From assembly GCF_037893015.1 (NCBI RefSeq), contig NC_133662.1:205983004-206047003 (forward strand): a stretch of DNA of 64,000 nt, in the 5' to 3' direction. This document shows, one piece after another, positions 57,239 to 64,000 of this stretch. Both the position numbers and the translations under genes were made by a program. The DNA is from Macrotis lagotis. Taxonomy: Eukaryota; Chordata; Mammalia; Peramelemorphia; Peramelidae. Under the pieces are notes generated by a model. The model worked only from the letters and a program-made list of their open reading frames with translations, did no database searches and had not been told where the DNA came from. Numbering within the stretch: the stretch's first letter is position 1; each line of letters opens with the position of its first letter.

Positions 57239-58004
57239 GAGACATGTGAAAAGGTTAAAAAAAGTGGGGGGGGCAGTAAAAGAAAAAAACTGCTATCCAA
57301 TAAGTTGAAACTGGCTATATCCCAGCATGGGGAAAAAGTTTCTCATAAATCTTGAGAATTGTAACTCTAACAGAGAGAATATACCTAGCCAGAAGTGATG
57401 GGCATTTGTGACCTATTACTGCTATCTAATGGGATGTAACTGGCTTTAACCTCACTTGGGAGAAAGACTCTAATAACTCTCAAGATTTAAACTCTATTAG
57501 ATAGAATGTACTTCACTAGAAGTGACAGATACTCAGAATTTTCTATGACTCAGAATGATTTTAAAAACACTACCTCCTAAAAAGGGGGGACAAGAAGGAG
57601 ACAGGAGGAGGGAGGAGATTGAATGGGGTAAAGCTCATTACACTAAGAGGTACAAAATACTTATGATAATAGAGGGGAAGAAGGGAGGAGATGAGAAATA
57701 CCTGAATCTTCTTCTCATCAGACTTGTCTTAAAGTCAATTTACACATACTCAGTTAACTTAAAAAACATCTAACCTTTCAAGTATTAGAAGGGACAAAGG
57801 GGAGGGGGGAACAGAGAAAGGGTGGGGGAGGGGAAAAGGGGGAACTAGCAAAAGGAAGGGAAGGGAAAAAAGGGAAAAGGGAAAGAAAGGGGAGAGGGTG
57901 ATATAGGAGGGCAAACACACTGAAGGGGATGGTATTCAGAAAGAAAATACTGGGGAACACAGATAAGGGGGGGAAGGGGAAAATACAAACAGAGGGAAGA
58001 TAGC
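57239..58004 (+). other. L1 inter-ORF spacer, with purine-only tract and G-quadruplex motif
   Basis: 57780-57990 is nearly all purine on plus. A clear four-run G motif lies at 57820-57842 (runs GGG, GGGGG, GGGG, GGGGG with loops T, A, AAAA). The 57340-57540 part has two related blocks ('ctctaacagagagaatatacctagccagaagtgat' and 'ctattagatagaatgtacttcactagaagtgac'), as in the other copy of this subfamily. Confidence 0.75.
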
Positions 58005-58511
58005 ATGGAGGGCAATAAAGAATTAGTAATCATAACTTTGAATGTGAATGGGATGAACTCTCCCTTAAAATGTAAGTGAATAGCAGAGTGGATTAAAAAC
58101 CAGAATCCTACAATATGCTGCCTACAAGAAACTCATTTGAAGCAGAGAGATACATATAGAGTAAAGGTAAAAGGTTGGAGCAAAATATATTTTGCTTCAG
58201 CTTAAGTGAAAAAAAACAGGGTTAGCAATCCTTATCTCAGACAAAGAAGCTGCAAAAATAGATAGCATTAAAAGAGATAAGGAAGGAAACATTATCCTCC
58301 TAAAAGGTACCAGAGACAATAAAGTTATTTCAATACAGAATATTTATGCACCCCATGGGTAGCATCCAAATTATTAGAGGAGATGCTGAAAGAACTACAG
58401 TAAGACATAGACAGCAAAAATCTGCTAGTGGGAGACCTCAACCTCCTGCTCTCACATCTAGATAAATTGAATCATAAAATAAACAAGCAAGAAGTTAAGG
58501 AGGTAAATAGA
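58005..58511 (+). pseudogene. Truncated L1 ORF2 (endonuclease domain)
   Basis: Starts MEGNKELVIITLNVNGMNSP at 58005. The APE-type endonuclease motifs are visible in order: LNVNG (catalytic Asn), CCLQETHLKQRDTYRVK (catalytic Glu), IYAPHG and VGDLNLLLSHLDKLNHK (catalytic Asp and Asn). Stops occur at about codon 25 and later. The frame ends at 58511, before the rest of the endonuclease and all of the RT. Confidence 0.9.
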
Positions 58512-58800
58512 TTGTCCTTCATTTTCGAAGAAGATCATGACATCAGGAAGGTGAAGCTATGACATAGACTTGAGTTGAATTTAAGTGAGGGAATTTTGTA
58601 CTGTCACCAACCTTACTTCTTCCTTCGGCATCTTCTGGGTTCTTTGGCCAGATACGGGCCAGGTCGACTGGAAGATGAACATGGATGAGAGGCAATAAAA
58701 GTAAAGTGACTTACCCACAGTCACACAGTTAATATGTATCTGAGGTCAAATTTAAACTCAGGTCTTCATGACTTCAGGGCACCTATTTCATATTGCTGAC
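58512..58800 (+). mobile_element. Main part of the split MAR1-like SINE
   Basis: Begins again with TTGTCCTTCATTTTCGAA. It contains GACATCAGGAAGGTGAAGC, 'tctgggttctttggccagatacgggccagg', 'aagtgacttacccacagtcacacagtta' and 'aaactcaggtcttcatgacttcagggc'. Confidence 0.85.
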
Positions 58801-58965
58801 CCAACAAAAAATGCACTAGTGTGCCTATTTCCTAGCAAGCTTGATTTTCCCTAAATTTTGTCTTCTTTAGCATGTAGGAAACTATGAGTTGAAACCTCTT
58901 AACAACTTTATATATAAAATGGGAGTTTATACTTAATTCAACAAATATGTATGTATTAGTATTAA
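58801..58965 (-). repeat. Old L1 3'-region fossil, right part
   Basis: Starts with the second TSD copy and continues 'gtgcctatttcc', 'ttgattttccctaaattttgtcttctttagc' and 'ggaaactatgagttgaaacctcttaacaac'. These are the L1 antisense blocks following those at 55343. Confidence 0.7.
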
Positions 58966-58987
58966 GTTGTTTTTAATGATTATATGT

Positions 58988-59215
58988 ATATTAAGCATGT
59001 TATTTAGACAGTGAGGTGGCACAGTGAATAAAGTGCTGGCCCTTGGGGTAGGAAGACCTGAATTAAAATCCACTCATGGACACAAGTTGTGTGACTTTTT
59101 TGAACTTGATACCTCTATTTGCCCCATTTTCCTCAATAATAAAATGGGAATAATAATAGTTCCTATCTTCCAGTTTTGTTGTAAGGATAATATTTGATAT
59201 ATTCATATATCATTT
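58988..59215 (+). repeat. MON1/MIR-like CORE-SINE fossil
   Basis: 'cagtgaggtggcacagtgaataaagtgctggccctt' head, 'gaagacctgaattaaaatcc', 'ccattttcctcaataataaaatgggaataataatag' core and tail. Confidence 0.75.
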
Positions 59216-60295
59216 ACAGTAGTCCCTGACATTCATTAGTTGTTTTATCTTTCACTCACAAGACAAGCAACAGGGGAGACTGTTCTAGCAAATAAGATAT
59301 AAAGACCAGAAACAGGGCAGTTTAAGTATTGATGGAAAGGAATAAGTAGTTTTGAGAAATAGTACAGAGGTCAAATTGTCCAGAAGTGATAAGAGAATAA
59401 ATGTATAAAATGGGTGGCAAAGGGAAAACAAAATTATAAAGAGGACTTTTTCTGCCAGGAATCCTAGAAATTTGAAAGCCTCAATTTGGTCATTAAAGTA
59501 CAAAAACCTAGTTAGAAGTAAAATTGCACAGCACATCTCCATAAACAGAGTGTTTTATCTCATTTCTTTCTAGTCTTGCTTCTGTGCTGGAAGTGCCAGA
59601 CCCACCATCAAGAAATAGAAGGAAAACAGAGGTGACAACAGAAGTAGGCACCATTTCATTCTATCAAGGCATTCAAAAGCAAGTGGGAATTTTTACAGCT
59701 GTACTTTGTGTTGATGAAGTCCAAGAGGAAAATATAGATTTTGTTCCTTTCAAACTAAGTTATATAATCTTATATTTAAATACAGAAATCATTCCTATAT
59801 TCCTTAGTTCCAGAGTTAAAAATTATTTCTCTGAGTTCCTCAGTTCTCATACCACCACCACCTCATCTGCCCTCCCACCCCCCTTACCCACTGCCCAATC
59901 CCCAGTGTAGTTTATTCATTTTCTAATCCATTTCATTGCATTCTTTGAGATGTCTAATATATTTTCAAGAAGTCCCTTGTGGCCTCAGGTTTGTTACATA
60001 GTTCTCTTTCTACTTCCTTTTGATGAGAAGGAATTAAAAAGGCAAAGTTGCTTCATGTTTTCCCCCCTCTTGACTCCTTAAACTATATTGAATATTTTTA
60101 ACACAAATACTTTATATATTGTTTCTTTTCTCTTCAATCATACTGATTTTAAGTGAATTCTATATACATTAGATATTCAGCAAATGTAATTGACTAAATT
60201 GAAAGGGACTGAAATGGGGACTAGATTTCTTTGAAGTAGGGAATTCCCAGAGGAGGAAACTCCTCTCAGAGAGCAGGTCAGTGCATGTTTTATAA
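59216..60295. other. Nothing recognised
   Basis: A 108-codon plus-strand frame (59584-59910) starts MLEVPDPPSRNRRKTEV and ends in a Ser/Thr/Pro-rich stretch. There is no family resemblance, and I treat it as chance. Confidence 0.4.
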
Positions 60296-60446
60296 GCATA
60301 TCATTTTAGTTACATGTCTATAGAATGAAGAAATTATGTGATTTGCATAACCAATAGATGTTAGAGTCAAGATTTCAACTCAGGTCTTCTTTGATCTGAG
60401 GCTTATTTTCTATTTACTTTAAAATGTTGCTTGAGGACAAGTAAAT
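60296..60446 (-). repeat. MIR fossil
   Basis: 'gaatgaagaaattatgtgatttgcataaccaatagatgttagagtcaagatttcaactcaggtcttc' is antisense MIR. Confidence 0.65.
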
Positions 60447-60456
60447 TTATGCTCTC

Positions 60457-60469
60457 AAATTTAATTTTT
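60457..60469. repeat. TSD of HAL1-like copy C (left copy)
   Basis: AAATTTAATTTTT, perfect match with 61965-61977. Confidence 0.7.
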
Positions 60470-61963
60470 TTTCAAAGTTTATTATTGTTTATTTTTTCCA
60501 AATACACATAAAACAATTTTAATACTCATTTTTAAAACTTTTATTCCAAATTCCCACCCCTCCTTCTTCTACCAGTATGTCTTACTTGTCCCATGGCAAA
60601 GTCAATCAATTTGATATAGTTTATACATATATAGTCATCCACAAAACATTTCTATTATAGTTTTGTGAAAGAAAATATAGACAACCCTCCAAAAACCCTC
60701 AAGAAAAATAAAGTAAAAACAAAAGTATGCTTCAAACTTCATTCAGATGCCATCAGTACTTTCTCAGGGAAAGGATAGCATTTTTCATCATAAGTCCTTC
60801 ATAGTTATACTGGACCATTGTATTGCTGAGAGCAGTTAAATCATTCACAGATGATCATCTTACAATGTGACTGTTACTTTGTACAAAGAACATTTCATTT
60901 CAGTTAAGCTCATATAGGTCTTTCTAGGTTTTACTGAGAGCATCCTGCTCACCATTTCTTTTAGCATCATAATCACATACTACAATTTGTTCATCCATTT
61001 CCCAATTGATGGACCTCCCCCCGGTTTCTAATTCTTTACAAACAGAAAAAATGCTATAAATATTTTTGGAATAATATTTTGTCACCTTAGTAGCTTTTTA
61101 TGATCAGAAATGTTTTTTTTATGATTTTCTCACATTCCCAGCATTTATTTTAACTCTGTTAAAATTGGGATCTGCTTCCAGGGTGGAGGACTCATTATTC
61201 CAAGCTTCTAGGATTTTGTGCATCTGTTTTCAGAGATACTTCTAGGAACCTGTAAGTTTTCAGTTCTTCCAAGGTGGTATGTTCTAGGGAGAAGTGTTAT
61301 TATTCTCTTTGCCTGTGTTCTTTTTTGTAACTGATCCCTACCATACTTTTCTGCCTTGGAGCTGTGAGGAAGTTCCCTGCTCCCTACTACTGTAAATTCT
61401 GGTGTGCTAGGACTTAACCTGGACCTGCAGTTTGGATCTGAGAATTGACAAAGTAAAAAAAAAACAACTGTGTAAGAAAAGAGATCCCTGTAATTGCCTT
61501 CTGACCAGATGTCTATGAGTTTAGAGCCACAGAAGCAAATTCTGCCTCTCCTAATTCTTTGACTCCTAAGGTCTTCTTCTGATTTGCTGTCTTCAATGGA
61601 ATGACCTTCACTGGACTTTTCTCCTTTCTTACCTTTTGACATTCTAAGTTCTCTTTGGTGTCTCTGGGCTGACAGGTCTGAAAACCAACACTGCTGCCAT
61701 TGATTCAGTGATCCTGAGGTCTCTCCAAGTTTGCTGGGCAAGGGCTTCACAGGCATTACTTGAACTGGGCTCTTTCTCATTCTGGTGCAACAGACATTCT
61801 AGCCAACCTACTAAGTTGCCCTCGTCTGGAAATTTGCTTTACTCCTTCTTTTTGTGGGTTCTGCCACTCTTAAATGGATTTAGTATTATTTAAAAAGTAT
61901 TTGGAATGGTTTAGGGAAAGCTCAGGTAAGTACTTAACCTTACTCTGTCATCCTGCTTCACCT
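60470..61963 (-). mobile_element. HAL1-like element, family 2, copy C, ORF1 deleted
   Basis: Right to left: a complete 5' leader (61963-about 61125; 'cacctgagctttccctaaac' type start shared with copy B at 42326), joined directly to the 3' part (about 61110-60470). The 3' part has 'cacagatgatcatcttacaatgtgactgtt' and 'actacaatttgttcatccatttcccaattgatgg' blocks in antisense. ORF1 is absent. The 13-bp TSD shows both ends are original, so the loss is internal: either a deletion, or a shortened RNA was retroposed. Confidence 0.7.
61208..61780 (-). CDS. Long open frame in the HAL1-like leader (doubtful coding)
   Basis: At 190 codons it is the longest open frame in the window. It lies wholly within the 5' leader of copy C. 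It starts MRKSPVQVMPVKPLPSKLGE and ends NLQVPRSISENRCTKS, with a charged stretch (SKSEEDLRSQRIRRGR) and a short hydrophobic segment (YTVVFFLLCQF). Copy B keeps part of the same frame (CHLGRTKHLQGTR at 42825-42860) but with changes. In copy A the matching bases are read in another frame. I know of no family. It is most likely a leader without coding role that happens to be open. Confidence 0.2.
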   Translation of the reverse strand: MRKSPVQVMPVKPLPSKLGETSGSLNQWQQCWFSDLSAQRHQRELRMSKGKKGEKSSEGHSIEDSKSEEDLRSQRIRRGRICFCGSKLIDIWSEGNYRDLFSYTVVFFLLCQFSDPNCRSRLSPSTPEFTVVGSRELPHSSKAEKYGRDQLQKRTQAKRIITLLPRTYHLGRTENLQVPRSISENRCTKS

Positions 61964-61964
61964 A

Positions 61965-61977
61965 AAATTTAATTTTT
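61965..61977. repeat. TSD of HAL1-like copy C (right copy)
   Basis: Second perfect copy of AAATTTAATTTTT. Confidence 0.7.
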
Positions 61978-64000
61978 AAGACAAATTCAGATGAGAGGTG
62001 GAAACAAGATACTTGGTAAGTCAGGATATGAAACCCATGGAATAAGAGAATGAAACAGCACTCCATTGTGGAGGAACAGAATTCCTGCAATCTCACAGAT
62101 TGGGGTGCCACCACCATGACCAGTGGAAAGAGGAGGAAAAGCATTACTAGGAGAGAGTTCCCTTGAAGAGTGAGCAAGGGATTAGTGACCTATTTTAAAT
62201 GAGCCTAGATAAAGAGGTGCAAAGTTCAATTGCATATTCTTGGAATAAAGTATTCTTGTTGTCTTTGACTATCCCAGGACCTCAGGTTCCTGTGGAATGA
62301 CAGTTTTAGGCTAGAGAATCTTATTCTTTTCCAGTTCTAAGTGTTAAGATGCAGTATTTATGACTCACTCATTCATTCTCCCCCTCTATTTTAGTGCTGC
62401 TTATAATTAGATTGGGTGGATTTAATTTTTTGATTGCTGGATTATCTGTGATCACAAAGGAAATGAATCAATAAGAACTTCTCCCTTTTCACACATCTAT
62501 TTCTACTTAGCATGTTATTAGAGGTGTATCTGGTCTCACTGAATATGCAGGAAGTAAGAACAGTGCTCTTGCTAACAGGAAGAAAGAAGTTAAAAATACT
62601 TTTATAGATCTATCCCCACCCTCAACCCCACTCCCACTGTCAGAGATAGATGATACAAATAATTTATTTTTCTGGTTCTAAAACCAAATGTTAGATTGAG
62701 AGCTAGAAAATTGTGTTTTAAAAATCTATTTACATAGCATATGCTAATCATATATTTTGAGCACTTTGAATTGTACTATATTAGAGTTCCTACTTTTAGA
62801 ATGCTTATTAGTCTATCAGAGTATTCAGTTCCTTCTGCCTAACCCACTAACTGATGAGACTCATAAATACTGAGCCCACATGAATTGTGCTGATTATAGT
62901 AACTGTGTTCAGAATTCTTACTGTTAATTAAGCAATGAGACTTGTAAATTCTAGGCCATGAATGTCCAGAGTCTCAGCTTAGAATTCTTATAAGCCAATC
63001 AGGTCGCTTGATTTCCTCCTTTTACTCTAAAATGATTCATAAAGTCAAATACTATTACAGTGTACATTTAAATCCAAAAAACTTAAACTATTAGTGTGCT
63101 CTCCATTTTGTTGTCATTGATACATTAATATATTAGAAAATAACTAGTTCTTGATGATTTATTTAACTTGATTATTTTTAATCTTGGATAGTTTTGGAAA
63201 TATATTAGGCAAGGAAGCTTTGGATTGTTCTTTATTTGCCATTCTGATCTAAGAAAAGAAATTTTTGAGGATTCAGAAATATTGTCTGATGCTTATAATA
63301 ATCCAACAATTTCAGAAGAAAAACTATTTATTGATTACCCTTAGGGCTTTGGAGAGCAACTATGCCTCTGTGTACTTAATTGCACACCCACAGTCCTACA
63401 TCACTTTTTTTTTTGCAGAGCTTAGATCAATTTATTTAGTAAAAGTATTACATTGTAAGATTTGTAGATAGGTCTATTAGACATTCATTAATTGAGTAAC
63501 CATTGGAAATGTGGACTTGCTCAGTTGGGAGATGGTAAATTATAATGACTAATGTTTATGAATGCTAACATTAATGACAATTCAGCAATCCCCCATTCAT
63601 CTAAAGGAAAACAAATCAAAGAACCATTTAAGGGAAAAAAATAGATTCAGCTAAACTTGAAGTTCTGGTGGCACAAAAATAAAGGTTGCCTATTCCAGAA
63701 GATTGAAATGTAAATTAATGCATCAGGGTATCTCATTAAAATACATAGTATTTTACTGGGTTTAAAAAACAAACAAAAACATTTCAAAGAAGTATTATAA
63801 TAATTTTGTAGACGATCAACATATTATACTTTTCTGAAATTGTGAGAATGTTTGTAATTTTGTGAGGAAAAATGTTTAATATTCTACATGTATATATATT
63901 CTACACATAAATTATCCTTATATATGATTCTGAATCTTTGATGTTTCAATGAAAGTTTTCAAGATGGAATATATATGCAAGCAAAATAACATATGCATAT
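61978..64000. other. Nothing recognised
   Basis: Single-copy-looking AT-rich DNA to the window end. No convincing frame, SINE or LINE motif. TA-rich short repeats near 63888-63900. Confidence 0.45.

Larger units (their letters stand above)
55362..58511 (+). mobile_element. Plus-strand L1, 5' half only, nested in the SINE
   Basis: 5' leader (55362-56157; starts ATATGGTGGAGAGAAGACAGG, the leader type of the L1 at 36533-41842, lacking a few terminal bases), ORF1 (56158-57238), purine-rich spacer (57239-58004) and the first ~169 codons of ORF2. It then stops abruptly, without an A-tail, at the second copy of its 18-bp TSD. An AATAAA at 58478-58483 lies about 28 bases before the end. Confidence 0.9.

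Noticed and set aside
59584-59910. 108-codon plus-strand frame as a gene
   Set aside because: No recognisable domain, low-complexity end, no splice or promoter context.
61208-61780. 190-codon open frame as a new gene
   Set aside because: It lies wholly inside the 5' leader of a repeated HAL1-like element. The same leader is not open in the same frame in copy A and only partly in copy B. Listed with low confidence only.

Overview
The window looks like intergenic or intronic DNA from a marsupial, more likely an Australian lineage than an American opossum. This rests on its repeats. It carries many copies of a tRNA-headed SINE beginning GGGCAGCTAGGTGG and ending in a TTGCAAAA-type A-rich tail (WSINE1-like), MAR1/MON1-like CORE-SINEs, marsupial-type L1 elements, ORF1-only HAL1-like elements, and old MIR and L2 fossils. 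I found no intact cellular gene. Almost every open frame of 60 or more codons is a fragment of a retrotransposon frame or chance. The one recognisable cellular gene is a dead, intronless retrocopy of the methionine sulfoxide reductase gene MSRB2.

Layout. 1-8.7 kb is a nest of insertions. A minus-strand L1 (3.2-8.7 kb, running off the left edge) holds a 3.2 kb HAL1-like element with a target-site duplication (TSD), a SINE, the MSRB2 retrocopy with its own TSD, and further SINEs. 8.7-13.1 kb has SINEs, MIR, an L2 ORF fossil and a second HAL1-like copy. 13.1-15 kb is a very old L1. 15.6-17.1 kb contains a striking pair of ~200 bp inverted arms about 1 kb apart. 17-29.7 kb is AT-rich DNA with scattered MIR, MAR1-like and L2 fossils and one stretch of possible decayed coding sequence (22.9-24.1 kb).

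29.7-34.7 kb is a plus-strand L1 with a 21-bp/7-residue repeat in ORF1 and a mutated reverse-transcriptase active site. 34.7-36.5 kb has L2, CORE-SINE and a promoter- or LTR-like block. 36.5-41.8 kb is a minus-strand L1 with a 16-bp TSD and a probable short 3' transduction. 42.3-45.7 kb is a third HAL1-like copy. 46.5-50.3 kb has L2 fossils, a 5'-truncated L1 and SINEs. 50-55 kb has SINEs and simple repeats. 55-59 kb is a three-layer nest: an old L1 interrupted by a MAR1-like SINE, itself interrupted by the 5' half of a younger L1. 60.5-62 kb is a fourth, internally deleted HAL1-like copy. 62-64 kb shows nothing recognisable.

The elements work together only as a record of L1 activity. ORF1p and ORF2p encoded by such L1s would have mobilised the SINEs, the HAL1-like elements and the MSRB2 mRNA, which explains the A-rich tails and TSDs seen at several of them. 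Element names come from remembered family features, not from a library search, so subfamily names are tentative.
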